NCBI GenBank assembly: GCA_965652645.1
Contig: CBFGXE010000014.1
Location: forward strand, 1 to 64,000
DNA from: ZC4RG30 sp965652645
GTDB lineage: Bacteria; Pseudomonadota; Gammaproteobacteria; Steroidobacterales; Steroidobacteraceae
Direction: 5' to 3'
Length of the DNA stretch: 64,000 nt
Of the stretch, positions 1-9,010 are shown one piece after another. Under the pieces are notes generated by a model. The model had not been told where the DNA came from, did no database searches, and saw only the letters and a list, made by a program, of their open reading frames with translations. Both the position numbers and the translations under genes were made by a program. Position 1 is the stretch's first letter. Every line of letters starts with the position of its first letter.

Positions 1-128
1 CGAAGGCGAAGGCGAAGGCGAAAGCGAAAGGAAAGGCGCAGACCCGGACCAGCCGCAGCCGCAAGGCTGCCCCCGTGCGCCGTCCCGCGCCCCGCAAGAA
101 GAAAAAGGCGCCCGCCCGCAAGAAATAG
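1..128 (+). CDS. C-terminal tail of a Lys/Ala-rich basic protein (5' end outside the window)
   Basis: The frame starting at base 3 stays open to a TAG at 126-128 and encodes 41 residues made almost entirely of Lys, Ala, Arg and Pro: alternating KA pairs first, then a cluster of four lysines, ending in ARKK. The DNA opens with a short aaggcg-type hexamer repeat. Such tails occur on histone-H1-like nucleoid proteins and as nucleic-acid-binding extensions of helicases, ribonucleases or topoisomerases. The rest of the protein lies upstream, so the family cannot be decided. It is convergent with rnd, 19 nt away. Confidence 0.6.
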   Translation, partial: KAKAKAKAKGKAQTRTSRSRKAAPVRRPAPRKKKKAPARKK

Positions 129-147
129 TCTGGCGGCTGGCCGCCGG

Positions 148-1230
148 TCAGCGCGCGGCCAGCAGTGCCTCGCCCACGACCTCGCGCCGCCAGCCCTGCA
201 GCACCGGCACATCAAGGCCACCGCGCGCGATGCTTTCCAGCTCGCGGCGCGTGGCCAGCACTTCGCCCGCCACGTTCAGTTCCGCCGCCCGGCGTTGCAC
301 GATGGCCGAGAGTGCGCGGGTGCGGGCCTGAATCTGGGGGTCCGGCCTGGGCCGCGAGGCCGGCGGGGGCAGGCGCTCGGGAAGTGCCGCCTGTTCCACC
401 AGGCGCAGCACCTGTGCACCGCTGCGTTCCACGAAGCCGGGCGCAAGGCCTTCGATGGCGGCCAGCCCTGCGATATCGCGCGGCGGGTTCAGCACCATGG
501 CGCGCAGTGCCGTGTCGTCGAGGATCCAGTTGCGCGGCCGGTCGCGCTCGGATGCGCGCCGCTCGCGCCAGGCGGCCAGCAGGCGCAACAGCCGTTCACG
601 GTCCGGGTCCAGCTCCCCGCCGAAGCGCAGCCGCTCATGTGCGCGTTCCGGATCGACGAACAGCCGGTCCTCGTGCGCGAGGTCATGCAGCTCCTCCGCA
701 AGCCAGGCGATGCGGCCCAGGGACTCCAGCTTCTGCAACAGTACGTCGCGCAGCTCGGCCAGGTGCGCCACGTCGTCGATGGCATAACGCAGTTGCGCCG
801 CGCTGAGCGGACGCCGCGACCAGTCGGTGCGCGTCTGTCCCTTCTCCAGCGTGATGCCCAGCAGCTGGCGCACCAGCTCGCTGTAGCCGATCTGCGCCGG
901 AAAGCCGGCCAGTGCCGCGGCGACCTGGGTGTCGAACACCGGCGCCACCGCGCCAAAAAGCGGCCAGAGCACTTCCAGGTCCTGTCGGGCGGCGTGCATG
1001 ATCTTCGGCGCGCCGCTGGCCAGCGCTTCGCGCAGCGGCGAGAGATCCGCGCCGCCCAGGGGGTCCACGCATTGTGTTTCATCGGGCGTGGCCAGCTGCA
1101 GCAGGCACAACTGCGCGCGATAGGTGCGTTCGCGCAGGAATTCGGTGTCCAGCGCGATCCAGGGTGCATGCGCCAGCCGGTGGGCGAGTGCCGCGATGGA
1201 CGGCTGGTCTGAGAGCAGGGCAGGGGTCAT
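148..1230 (-). CDS. rnd: Ribonuclease D
   Basis: A 3'-5' exoribonuclease that trims tRNA 3' ends and other structured RNAs in the cytoplasm. The 360-residue protein has a DEDDy exonuclease domain: Exo I DTEF at residues 28-31, Exo II with HAARQDLEVL near 80, and Exo III with YAIDDVAHL near 150, where the Tyr marks the DEDDy class. An HRDC-like domain follows at about 205-285. The open frame extends 75 codons further upstream, but that part reads as low-complexity shadow. The ATG at 1230 begins MTPALLSDQP and gives the usual family length. It diverges from the membrane-protein gene at 1249 with only 18 nt between the start codons. Confidence 0.93.
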   Translation of the reverse strand: MTPALLSDQPSIAALAHRLAHAPWIALDTEFLRERTYRAQLCLLQLATPDETQCVDPLGGADLSPLREALASGAPKIMHAARQDLEVLWPLFGAVAPVFDTQVAAALAGFPAQIGYSELVRQLLGITLEKGQTRTDWSRRPLSAAQLRYAIDDVAHLAELRDVLLQKLESLGRIAWLAEELHDLAHEDRLFVDPERAHERLRFGGELDPDRERLLRLLAAWRERRASERDRPRNWILDDTALRAMVLNPPRDIAGLAAIEGLAPGFVERSGAQVLRLVEQAALPERLPPPASRPRPDPQIQARTRALSAIVQRRAAELNVAGEVLATRRELESIARGGLDVPVLQGWRREVVGEALLAAR

Positions 1231-1248
1231 GTAGAATCCGGAGCTTAC

Positions 1249-1842
1249 TTGATTCGCCGGGTCTGCTTGGTCTTGAACGCGCCTTCCCGATCTGTTTATG
1301 CCGCGGGCCTCGAGGCTTTTGTCGGCATCCTGCGTTTCCGCAAGGGGCCGGAAGACGTGCCTGCCTCCAGCGCATTGCTGGTGGCCGTGGTGGCAGGCCA
1401 GGTGTTGCTGAGCCTGCTGACGCTGTCCATTCCCACCGAGTCGCGGGTGGAGCACCCCCTGCTGATGCTGGCCCTGGAGCTGGCGGTGGTGATGGCGGGC
1501 GTGCAGTTCATCCTGCGCATGGCCCGCCGCCCGGAGCGCTACCTGCAGACGATGACCGCCATCTTCGGCGTGCAGCTGGTGATTGCGCCGCTGCTCTATG
1601 GCACCAGCTGGGTGTGGATCACCTACCAGGACGACCCGGTCATGCAGGGGCCCGCGCAGCTCATCTCCGCCGTGGTGGCCATATGGCTGCTGGTCATCAA
1701 TGCCCGCATCCTGCGTTCGGCCACCGGTTACCCGCTGCTGGCCTGCATCTTCCTGTTCTTCGGGCTGCAGCTGGCCGCCGGACTGGTGGTGCTGGGTTTC
1801 CTACCGGCGGCGGAATCGGCTGGTCCGCCCGCCCCCACCTGA
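1249..1842 (+). CDS. Conserved hypothetical inner-membrane protein
   Basis: A 197-residue protein I do not recognise by name. After a soluble N-terminal stretch of about 40 residues it has four or five hydrophobic helices, roughly at 45-63, 70-90, 100-120, 130-150 and 158-183. The layout is reminiscent of small Yip1-like membrane proteins. The TTG at 1249 is preceded by GGAG at a workable distance; a second TTG at 1273 would shorten the product by eight residues. It is followed 20 nt later by mpl and is probably cotranscribed with it. Confidence 0.7.
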   Translation: MIRRVCLVLNAPSRSVYAAGLEAFVGILRFRKGPEDVPASSALLVAVVAGQVLLSLLTLSIPTESRVEHPLLMLALELAVVMAGVQFILRMARRPERYLQTMTAIFGVQLVIAPLLYGTSWVWITYQDDPVMQGPAQLISAVVAIWLLVINARILRSATGYPLLACIFLFFGLQLAAGLVVLGFLPAAESAGPPAPT

Positions 1843-1862
1843 CCGCCCCGGAAGGGTAGAGC

Positions 1863-3233
1863 ATGCACGTCCACATCCTCGGCATCTGCGGCACCTTCAT
1901 GGGCGGCATCGCGGCCATCGCGCGCGCGGCCGGCCACCGCGTCACCGGCTCGGACCAGAACGTCTACCCGCCGATGAGCACGCAGCTTGAGGCACTTGGC
2001 ATCGGGATCGTGCAGGGTTTCGATGCCGCGCAGCTGGATCCCGCGCCCGACGTGGTGGTGGTGGGCAACGTGATGTCGCGTGGCAAGCCGGTGGTGGAGG
2101 CGCTGCTGGAACGCGGCATTCCCTATGCCTCCGGCCCGGAGTGGCTCTCGCGCACGGTGCTGGCGGATCGCTGGGTGCTGGCGGTGGCCGGCACGCATGG
2201 CAAGACCACCACCACCAGCATGCTGGCGCACATCCTGGACCACGCGGGACTTGATCCGGGTTTCCTCATCGGCGGCGTGCCGGGCAATTTCGACGTCAGC
2301 GCGCGGCTGGGGTCCGGCCGCTTCTTCGTGATCGAGGCCGACGAGTACGACACCGCCTTCTTCGACAAGCGCGCCAAGTTCGTGCACTACCGCCCGCGCA
2401 CGCTGGTCCTCAACAACCTCGAGTTCGACCACGCCGACATCTACCAGGACCTGGAGGCCATCAAGCGGCAGTTCAGCCACCTGCTGCGCATTGTGCCGGG
2501 CAGCGGGCTCATCGTGCACCACGCGGCCGATGCCAACCTCGATGACGTGATCGGGCGCGGCTGCTGGACGCCGCGCGAGGGTTTCTCGCAGGCCGGCGGC
2601 CAGGGCGCGCGCTGGACCGCGCGCCTGCCTGGCGCGGACCATTCGCGCTTCGAGGTGCTTTGTGATGGCGTTTCGCAGGGCGAGGTGGCGTGGAACACGC
2701 TCGGCGCCCACAACGTGGACAACGCGCTGGCCGCCGTCGCCGCCGCGCGACATGCCGGCGTGCCGGCAAAGGCCGCGATCGAGGCGCTGGCAGCCTTCAG
2801 GGGCGTGCGACGGCGCATGGAGCTCACCGGCGAGGCCGCGGGCATCCGCATCTACGATGATTTCGCGCACCATCCCACGGCGATCACCACGACCATCGAG
2901 GGACTGAGGCGTAGTATCGGCCAGGCACGGCTGGTGGCCGTGCTGGAGGCGCGATCGAACACCATGCGCATGGGCGTGCACAAGGACACCCTGGCGCCGG
3001 CCCTGGCCGGCGCTGACGCCGTGTACCTCTTCGCCCCGCCCGACCTCGGCTGGGATGCGGGTGCCGTGGCCGGCGCGCTGGGTCCGCGCGCTGCCACCGA
3101 ACCTTCGGTTGACGCGCTGCTCGCGCGCCTTGGGCGCGACCTCACCGCCGGCGACCACGTGCTCATCATGAGCAACGGCGGATTCGGCGGTCTGCACCAG
3201 CGGTTGCTCGCCGCGCTCAGATCACGCCGATGA
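1863..3233 (+). CDS. mpl: UDP-N-acetylmuramate:L-Ala-gamma-D-Glu-meso-DAP ligase
   Basis: A murein-recycling ligase that attaches the recovered tripeptide to UDP-MurNAc using ATP. The 456-residue protein has the Mur ligase layout: a Rossmann-like N-terminal domain beginning MHVHILGICGTFMGG, the ATP-binding loop GTHGKTTTTS at residues 110-119, and a central domain with EADEYDTAFFDKR. The C-terminal domain carries DDFAHHPTA. The lack of a MurC-style start and the FDKR motif favour Mpl over MurC. The last base pairs overlap the next gene (ATGA), implying translational coupling. Confidence 0.95.
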   Translation: MHVHILGICGTFMGGIAAIARAAGHRVTGSDQNVYPPMSTQLEALGIGIVQGFDAAQLDPAPDVVVVGNVMSRGKPVVEALLERGIPYASGPEWLSRTVLADRWVLAVAGTHGKTTTTSMLAHILDHAGLDPGFLIGGVPGNFDVSARLGSGRFFVIEADEYDTAFFDKRAKFVHYRPRTLVLNNLEFDHADIYQDLEAIKRQFSHLLRIVPGSGLIVHHAADANLDDVIGRGCWTPREGFSQAGGQGARWTARLPGADHSRFEVLCDGVSQGEVAWNTLGAHNVDNALAAVAAARHAGVPAKAAIEALAAFRGVRRRMELTGEAAGIRIYDDFAHHPTAITTTIEGLRRSIGQARLVAVLEARSNTMRMGVHKDTLAPALAGADAVYLFAPPDLGWDAGAVAGALGPRAATEPSVDALLARLGRDLTAGDHVLIMSNGGFGGLHQRLLAALRSRR

Positions 3234-3811
3234 AGGTAGCCGTGCGCATCGCCCTGTTCCCGTTGCGCACCGTGCTCTTCCCGCAGGGGCTGTTGCCGCT
3301 GCGCATCTTCGAGACCCGCTACCTGGACATGATCCGCCGCGTGATGCGCGAGGATTCCGGTTTCGGCGTGGTGCTGATCCGCACCGGCGCGGAAGTGGGC
3401 CCGGTCACCGAGCTTGCCCAGGTGGGCACCTGGGCCCGCGTGGCCGACTTCGACCAGCTGCCCGACGGCCTGCTGAAGATCGTGGCGAGCGGCGAGCGGC
3501 GCTTCCGCATCCTGCGCCAGGACATGCAGCCGGATGGCCTGCACATGGCCGACGTGGAGTGGCTCGACGACGCAAGCGAGCCGCTGTCGGTGGAGCAATT
3601 CCCCGAGCTCACCGCCGCGCTCACGCGCGCGCTGGCCGACCTGGGCGAGGAATATCCGGCGGGCGTGTCCCGCCTGCACGATGCGCTTTGGGTGGGCGGG
3701 CACCTGGGGCAGCTGCTGCCGGTGCCGGCCGAGGTGCGGCAGAAAATCCTCGAGACCGACGGCGCGCGCCGCCGCCTGGAGCTGATGGAGAAACTGCGCA
3801 GCGGCGACTGA
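3230..3811 (+). CDS. LON N-terminal (substrate-binding) domain protein
   Basis: A 193-residue protein consisting of only the LON N-terminal domain, with no AAA ATPase or protease part. The signature IALFPLRTVLFPQGLLPLRI at residues 7-26 and the following FETRY are typical of the stand-alone family. In the family it is thought to bind unfolded substrates or act as an adaptor, but its role is not established. Its ATG overlaps the mpl stop. Its own stop and the convergent cpdA stop both sit inside one short inverted repeat (CTGAGG-GG-CCTCAG, 3808-3821). Confidence 0.88.
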   Translation: MKVAVRIALFPLRTVLFPQGLLPLRIFETRYLDMIRRVMREDSGFGVVLIRTGAEVGPVTELAQVGTWARVADFDQLPDGLLKIVASGERRFRILRQDMQPDGLHMADVEWLDDASEPLSVEQFPELTAALTRALADLGEEYPAGVSRLHDALWVGGHLGQLLPVPAEVRQKILETDGARRRLELMEKLRSGD

Positions 3812-3817
3812 GGGGCC

Positions 3818-4585
3818 TCAGGCGCTCCAGCCGTCCAGCCAGTGGAGGCGGGTGTCGAGCCGGCCGTCCCCGTGCAGCGCGAGCGTGCGCCAGGCCGGCG
3901 GGCGCTCATCCAGCGCGAATTCGTCCGAGCGGGGCAGGAACTGCGAACAGGTGGAAGGCGTGCCGAGCAGGCGCACGCCCTGGTGCGTGCCCTCGAAAGC
4001 CTGGTGCACGTGCCCGAAGACCACGGCCCGCACGTTGTCGAAGCGGCGCAGCAGCGCGAGGAACTCCTCGCCGTTTTCCAGGCCCACGCCGTCCAGCCAG
4101 CGGCTGTGCATGGGCACCGGGTGGTGGTGCAGGCACACCAGCGCGTGGCGGTCGCGCGCGGCACCGAGCGCGGTTTCGAGGAAGGCCATCTCGCCGTCGG
4201 CCAGCCGCCCGGCGGTTTCGCGCGGGATGGTGCTGTCGAGCAGGATCACGCGCCAGCTGCCGGCATCCCAGGTGCCGCCGCACTGGAAGGGCGGCTGGGC
4301 CAACGCCTCGCGCATGGCGGGCACGTCGTCGTGGTTGCCGGGCAGGCACAGCACCGGACGGCCGATCCGGCCCATTTCGGTGCGGAAGTGCGCGTAGCCG
4401 CCGGCATCGTCCTGCACCAGGTCGCCGGTGGCGAGGATGGCGTCGGAGCTTTCCAGCTCGCTGCGCGCGGCAGTCAGTGTCGCCCGCAGTGCCGGCAGGG
4501 TGGGGACGCCGCGCAGCGCGCGCGCGGGGTCGCCAAACAGGTGCTGGTCGGTGAGCTGGATGAGCTTGATGGTGGATTTAGTCAA
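3818..4585 (-). CDS. cpdA: 3',5'-cyclic-nucleotide phosphodiesterase (CpdA-like metallophosphoesterase)
   Basis: Calcineurin-like phosphoesterase of 255 residues, expected to hydrolyse cAMP in the cytoplasm. The metal-binding motifs occur in order: LTDQHL (D13, H15), GDLVQD, GNHDD, HHHPVPMHS and GHVHQAFEG. This order and the length match CpdA. The TTG at 4585 (MTKSTIKLIQLTDQH) is chosen because the conserved fold begins right after it; the open frame continues far upstream without recognisable homology. It diverges from tkt across 174 nt, so the gap probably holds both promoters. Confidence 0.9.
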   Translation of the reverse strand: MTKSTIKLIQLTDQHLFGDPARALRGVPTLPALRATLTAARSELESSDAILATGDLVQDDAGGYAHFRTEMGRIGRPVLCLPGNHDDVPAMREALAQPPFQCGGTWDAGSWRVILLDSTIPRETAGRLADGEMAFLETALGAARDRHALVCLHHHPVPMHSRWLDGVGLENGEEFLALLRRFDNVRAVVFGHVHQAFEGTHQGVRLLGTPSTCSQFLPRSDEFALDERPPAWRTLALHGDGRLDTRLHWLDGWSA

Positions 4586-4759
4586 GTCTTTCAGTCGCTT
4601 GGGCAGCCGGGAGGCCGCGTTTCCGGGGTGTTGCGGGAACTGTACGTGGGCGTGCCTGACCGAAAAGTGAATGGAGTCGCCTGCCGATTTGCGGTGTGCC
4701 GTCCTGCATTGGAAAATGCGCGACTCCTCACAACGTTCTTTAACGGATTCCAAGTCACT
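4586..4759. promoter_or_regulatory. Divergent intergenic region cpdA / tkt
   Basis: A 174-nt non-coding gap between the divergent starts of cpdA and tkt. It is noticeably less GC-rich than the flanking genes, especially 4700-4760, as expected for a promoter region. I see no convincing -35/-10 pair that I can assign, and no perfect CRP-type palindrome, although cAMP control would make sense beside a cAMP phosphodiesterase. Confidence 0.4.
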
Positions 4760-6763
4760 TTGAGCACACCAAGCCGCCGCGAACTCGCCAATGCCATCCG
4801 GGCCCTGTCCATGGATGCCGTCCAACAGGCCAACTCCGGGCACCCGGGCGCCCCGATGGGCATGGCTGATATCGCGGAGGTGCTCTGGCGAGACTATCTC
4901 AGGCACAACCCCGCCGATCCACAGTGGCCAGATCGCGACAGGTTCGTTCTGTCCAATGGCCACGCGTCGATGCTGCTGTATTCGCTGCTGCACCTGACGG
5001 GATACCCGCTCTCCATCGACGACCTGCGCAAGTTCCGCCAGCTGGGCTCGCACACTGCCGGCCATCCGGAGCGCGAACCGCACCTGGGCATCGAAACCAC
5101 CACCGGTCCGCTGGGACAGGGCATCGCCAATGCCGTGGGCATGGCGCTGGCCGAGAAGCTGCTGGGCGCCGAGTTCAACCGTCCCGGCCACGAGGTCGTG
5201 AACCACCGCACCTGGGTGTTCCTCGGCGACGGCTGCATGATGGAAGGCATCTCGCACGAGGTGTGCTCGCTGGCCGGCACGCTGAAGCTGGGCAAGCTCA
5301 TCGCCTTCTTCGACGACAACGGCATCTCCATCGACGGTGACGTGAAGGGCTGGTGCGGCGATGACACGCCGGCGCGCTTCGAGTCCTACGGCTGGAAGGT
5401 GATCCGCAATGTCGACGGCCACGATGCGGCCGCCGTGGCCGCGGCCATCGAGGAGGCCGTGAAGGACACCGACCGTCCGGTGCTGGTCTGCTGCCGCACC
5501 GTGATCGGCTGGGGCGCGCCCAACAAGGCCGGCTCCAAGTCCACGCACGGCGAGGCGCTGGGCGTGGAGGAAGTTGCCGCCACGCGCGCGAAGCTGGGCT
5601 GGACGGCGCCGCCTTTCGAGATCCCCGCGCCCGTGCGTACTGCCTGGGACCAGAAGGCACGCGGCGCGGCCGCACAGCAGGCCTGGAACGAGCGTTTTGC
5701 CGCCTACGAGAAGGCCTTCCCGGAACTGGCACGGGAATTCAGGCGCCGCCTCGCCGGCAAGCTGCCGGCGGATTTCCAGGACATCGCGCAGCGGGGCCTG
5801 GCAGCCGCAGTGGCGGTGAGTGCACCGCAGGCCACGCGCGCTTCCTCGCAGGTGGTGCTCAACGCCATCGGCCCGGCGCTGGGTGAACTGGTTGGCGGCT
5901 CGGCCGACCTCACCGGTTCGGTCAATACCTGGCGCAAGGATTCAAAGGGCGTGACCGCCGCGGATCCGGCCGGCAACTACATCTACTACGGCGTGCGCGA
6001 ATTCGGCATGACCGCGGTGCTGAACGGCATGGTGCTGCACGGGGGTTTCCGCCCCTACGCCGGCACCTTCCTGGTGTTCAGCGACTACGCGCGCAACGCC
6101 GTGCGCATGGCCGCGCTGATGAAGCTGGGCGTGATCCTGGTCTACACGCACGATTCCATCGGCCTCGGCGAGGATGGCCCCACGCACCAGCCCATCGAGC
6201 ACCTGGCCTCGCTGCGTGCCATGCCCAACCTGTCGCTGTGGCGGCCTGCGGATGCCGTGGAGACGGCGGTGGCCTGGGCCATGGCCATCGGCCGCACCGA
6301 CGGTCCCACCACGCTGGTGCTCACGCGCCAGGCGCTGCCGCAGATGCCGCGCACTGCCGAGCAGGGCCCCAATATCACCCGCGGCGGCTACACGCTGGTC
6401 GAACCCGCAGGTGGCGCACCCGAGGCCATCGTGATCGCCACCGGTTCGGAGGTGTCCATCGCCGCCACGGCGGTGAACGCGCTCAACGCGGCCGGTCGCC
6501 GCGTGCGCCTGGTGTCGATGCCCAGCACCGACACCTTCGACCGCCAGGATGAGGCGTACCGCGAAACGGTGCTGCCCGCCGCCGTGACGCGCCGCGTGGC
6601 GGTCGAGGCCGGCGCCACCCAGTCGTGGTGGAAATACGTGGGCACCGCCGGCCGCGTGCTCGGCATCGACAGCTTCGGTGCCTCCGGCAAGGCGGCGGAC
6701 CTCTTCAGGCACTTCGGCCTCACCAGCGAGCATGTGCAGCAGGCCGTGCAGGAACTTCTCTGA
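4760..6763 (+). CDS. tkt: Transketolase
   Basis: Thiamine-diphosphate enzyme of the pentose phosphate pathway that moves two-carbon ketol units between sugar phosphates. The protein is 667 residues, the usual size. It shows NSGHPGAPMGMA (H28), the TPP motif GDGCMMEGISHEV (D157) and the downstream diphosphate-binding DDNGISIDG. The central pyrimidine domain has EFGMTAVLNGM. The TTG at 4760 gives MSTPSRRELANAIRALSMDA, the normal transketolase N-terminus. It heads a cluster with gap, pgk and pyk, so pentose phosphate and lower glycolytic steps are encoded together. Confidence 0.97.
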   Translation: MSTPSRRELANAIRALSMDAVQQANSGHPGAPMGMADIAEVLWRDYLRHNPADPQWPDRDRFVLSNGHASMLLYSLLHLTGYPLSIDDLRKFRQLGSHTAGHPEREPHLGIETTTGPLGQGIANAVGMALAEKLLGAEFNRPGHEVVNHRTWVFLGDGCMMEGISHEVCSLAGTLKLGKLIAFFDDNGISIDGDVKGWCGDDTPARFESYGWKVIRNVDGHDAAAVAAAIEEAVKDTDRPVLVCCRTVIGWGAPNKAGSKSTHGEALGVEEVAATRAKLGWTAPPFEIPAPVRTAWDQKARGAAAQQAWNERFAAYEKAFPELAREFRRRLAGKLPADFQDIAQRGLAAAVAVSAPQATRASSQVVLNAIGPALGELVGGSADLTGSVNTWRKDSKGVTAADPAGNYIYYGVREFGMTAVLNGMVLHGGFRPYAGTFLVFSDYARNAVRMAALMKLGVILVYTHDSIGLGEDGPTHQPIEHLASLRAMPNLSLWRPADAVETAVAWAMAIGRTDGPTTLVLTRQALPQMPRTAEQGPNITRGGYTLVEPAGGAPEAIVIATGSEVSIAATAVNALNAAGRRVRLVSMPSTDTFDRQDEAYRETVLPAAVTRRVAVEAGATQSWWKYVGTAGRVLGIDSFGASGKAADLFRHFGLTSEHVQQAVQELL

Positions 6764-6793
6764 CAGCAAGACCCCCGGTAAAGGAAGAACATC

Positions 6794-7807
6794 ATGGCGA
6801 TCAAGGTAGGCATCAACGGTTACGGGCGCATCGGCCGCAACATCCTGCGCGCGCTGTATGAAGCGAAGCGCACCAGCGACATCCAGATCGTCGCCATCAA
6901 CGACCTGGGCAATGCGAACACCAATGCGCACCTGACGCGCTACGACACCGCGCATGGCAAGTTCAACGGCACGGTGGCGGTGGAAGGGGACTCCATCGTC
7001 GTGAACGGCGATCGCATCAAGGTGTTCTCCGAGCGTGACCCGGCCAGGCTGCCCTGGGGCCAGCTCGGCGTGGACATCGTCTTCGAGTGCACCGGCATCT
7101 TCACCAGCAAGGCCAAGGCCCAGGCGCACCTGGCCGGCGGCGCGAAGAAGGTGCTGATCTCCGCCCCGGGCGGCAGCGATGTCGACGGCACCGTGGTCTA
7201 CGGCGTGAACCACGACACGCTCACCTCCGCCATGACGGTGGTGTCGAACGCCTCCTGCACCACCAACTGCCTGGCGCCGCTGGCCAAGGTGCTCAACGAC
7301 GGCATCGGCATCGAGTCGGGCCTGATGACCACGGTGCACGCCTACACCAACGACCAGGTGCTCACCGACGTGTACCACGAGGACCTGCGCCGCGCGCGTT
7401 CGGCCACCATGTCGATGATCCCCACCAAGACCGGCGCCGCTGCCGCGGTGGGCCTGGTGCTGCCCACGCTCAAGGGCAAGCTCGACGGCTTCGCCATCCG
7501 CGTGCCCACCATCAACGTGTCGCTGGTCGACCTGACCTTCAGGCCGAAGCGCGCCACCACGGTGGAAGAGATCAACACGCTGGTGAAGAACGCCGCCAAC
7601 GGTTCGCTCAAGGGCGTGCTGGCCTACACCGATGCACCGCTGGTGTCGATCGACTACAACCACGACCCGGCTTCCTCCACCTATGACGCCACGCTGACCA
7701 AGATCATCGACGGCGGGCTGGTGAAGGTGTGCTCCTGGTACGACAACGAGTGGGGCTTCTCCAACCGCATGCTCGACACGGCCCTGGTGTGGAGCCGGGC
7801 GAAGTAG
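6794..7807 (+). CDS. gap: Glyceraldehyde-3-phosphate dehydrogenase, type I
   Basis: Converts glyceraldehyde 3-phosphate to 1,3-bisphosphoglycerate with NAD+. The 337-residue protein begins with the dinucleotide-binding GINGYGRIGRN. The catalytic cysteine is C155 in NASCTTNC, followed by the HAYTNDQ loop with the activating region. The C-terminus WYDNEWGFSNRM is typical. A purine-rich ribosome binding site (aaggaag) lies just before the ATG. It is 30 nt after tkt and 18 nt before pgk. An erythrose-4-phosphate dehydrogenase (Epd) assignment is less likely but hard to exclude by eye. Confidence 0.96.
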   Translation: MAIKVGINGYGRIGRNILRALYEAKRTSDIQIVAINDLGNANTNAHLTRYDTAHGKFNGTVAVEGDSIVVNGDRIKVFSERDPARLPWGQLGVDIVFECTGIFTSKAKAQAHLAGGAKKVLISAPGGSDVDGTVVYGVNHDTLTSAMTVVSNASCTTNCLAPLAKVLNDGIGIESGLMTTVHAYTNDQVLTDVYHEDLRRARSATMSMIPTKTGAAAAVGLVLPTLKGKLDGFAIRVPTINVSLVDLTFRPKRATTVEEINTLVKNAANGSLKGVLAYTDAPLVSIDYNHDPASSTYDATLTKIIDGGLVKVCSWYDNEWGFSNRMLDTALVWSRAK

Positions 7808-7825
7808 CCGCCGGAGCGTGACGCG

Positions 7826-9007
7826 ATGAAAGTCCTCAAGATGGCCGACCTCGATCTGTCCGGGAAACGCGTGCTGGTCCGCCAGGACCTGAACGTGCCG
7901 GTGCAGGACAGCGTGGTGACCAGCGATGCGCGCATCCGCGCCTCGCTGCCCACCATCCAGCTGGCGATGGAGAAAGGCGCGCGCGTGATCCTCATGTCGC
8001 ACCTGGGCCGTCCGGAGGAGGGCAAGTTCGACGTCACGCTCTCCCTCGCCCCGGTCGCCAAGCGCCTCTCGGAGCTGCTCGGCCGCAACGTGCCGCTGGT
8101 GCGCGACTGGCTGGACACGCCCATCAGCGTGCAGCCCGGCCAGGTGGTGCTGTGCGAGAACGTGCGCTTCAACAAGGGCGAGAAGAAGGACAACGAGGAA
8201 CTCGCCAGGCGCATGGCCGCGCTGTGCGACGTGTACGTGATGGACGCCTTCGGCACCGCGCACCGCGCCGAGGCCTCCACGCACGGCGTGGCGCGCTTCG
8301 CGCCGGTGGCCTGCGCCGGCCCGCTGCTGGTGGGCGAGCTGGAGGCACTGGAGCGCGCGCTGGAACAGCCCAGGCGCCCGCTGGTGGCGATCGTGGCGGG
8401 CTCCAAGGTGAGCACCAAGCTCACCATCCTGGAGGCACTGCTCGAAAAGGTCGACCGGCTGATCGTCGGCGGCGGCATCGCCAACACCTTCCTGGCGGCC
8501 ACCGGCGTGAACGTGGGCAAGTCGCTGTGCGAGAACGACATGCTCGACACCTGCCGCAAGCTGATGGCGCGCGCCCGCGAGCGCGGCGCGGACATCCCGC
8601 TGCCCACCGACGTGGTGGTGGCCACCGAGTTCGCGGCCACCGCGCATGCCGACGTGCGCGGCATCCATGACGTGCGGCCGAACGAGCTCATCCTCGACAT
8701 CGGGCCCGACACCTCCGAGCGCCTGGCGCGGCTGATCGCCGACGCCGGCACCGTGCTGTGGAACGGCCCGGTGGGCGTGTTCGAATTCGACCAGTTCGGC
8801 GAGGGTACGCGTACCATCGCCAGCGCCATCGCCGGCAGCAAGGCCTTCTCGCTGGCCGGCGGCGGCGATACCCTCGCCGCCATCGAAAAATACGGCGTGG
8901 AAGAAGGGATTTCGTACATATCGACCGGCGGCGGCGCCTTCCTCGAGTTCGTGGAAGGCAAGCGCCTGCCGGCGGTTGCGGCGCTAGAGGAACGCGCCAA
9001 GGGGTAA
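7826..9007 (+). CDS. pgk: Phosphoglycerate kinase
   Basis: Transfers phosphate from 1,3-bisphosphoglycerate to ADP in glycolysis. The 393-residue protein has the N-terminal substrate motif VRQDLNVPV, the MSHLGRPEEG loop, and the C-terminal nucleotide-binding half with IVGGGIANTFLAA and LWNGPVGVFEF. SLAGGGDTLAA and ISTGGGAFLEF close the active site. The length is normal. It lies between gap and pyk, with the pyk start three bases past its stop. Confidence 0.97.
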   Translation: MKVLKMADLDLSGKRVLVRQDLNVPVQDSVVTSDARIRASLPTIQLAMEKGARVILMSHLGRPEEGKFDVTLSLAPVAKRLSELLGRNVPLVRDWLDTPISVQPGQVVLCENVRFNKGEKKDNEELARRMAALCDVYVMDAFGTAHRAEASTHGVARFAPVACAGPLLVGELEALERALEQPRRPLVAIVAGSKVSTKLTILEALLEKVDRLIVGGGIANTFLAATGVNVGKSLCENDMLDTCRKLMARARERGADIPLPTDVVVATEFAATAHADVRGIHDVRPNELILDIGPDTSERLARLIADAGTVLWNGPVGVFEFDQFGEGTRTIASAIAGSKAFSLAGGGDTLAAIEKYGVEEGISYISTGGGAFLEFVEGKRLPAVAALEERAKG

Positions 9008-9010
9008 AGC

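Noticed and set aside
8..30. Short hexanucleotide repeat at the window start as a mobile-element end
   Set aside because: It simply encodes alternating Lys-Ala codons at the end of an open frame.
1..128. Calling the first fragment a histone H1-like protein
   Set aside because: Only 41 residues of a Lys/Ala-rich tail are visible, and such tails occur on several unrelated proteins.
295..1212. Long plus-strand ORF opposite rnd
   Set aside because: High GC creates long shadow frames. The minus strand encodes a clear RNase D, and this frame has no recognisable domain.
3842..4759. 300-residue N-terminal extension in the transketolase frame
   Set aside because: It is antisense to cpdA and lacks homology. 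Transketolase proper begins at the TTG at 4760.
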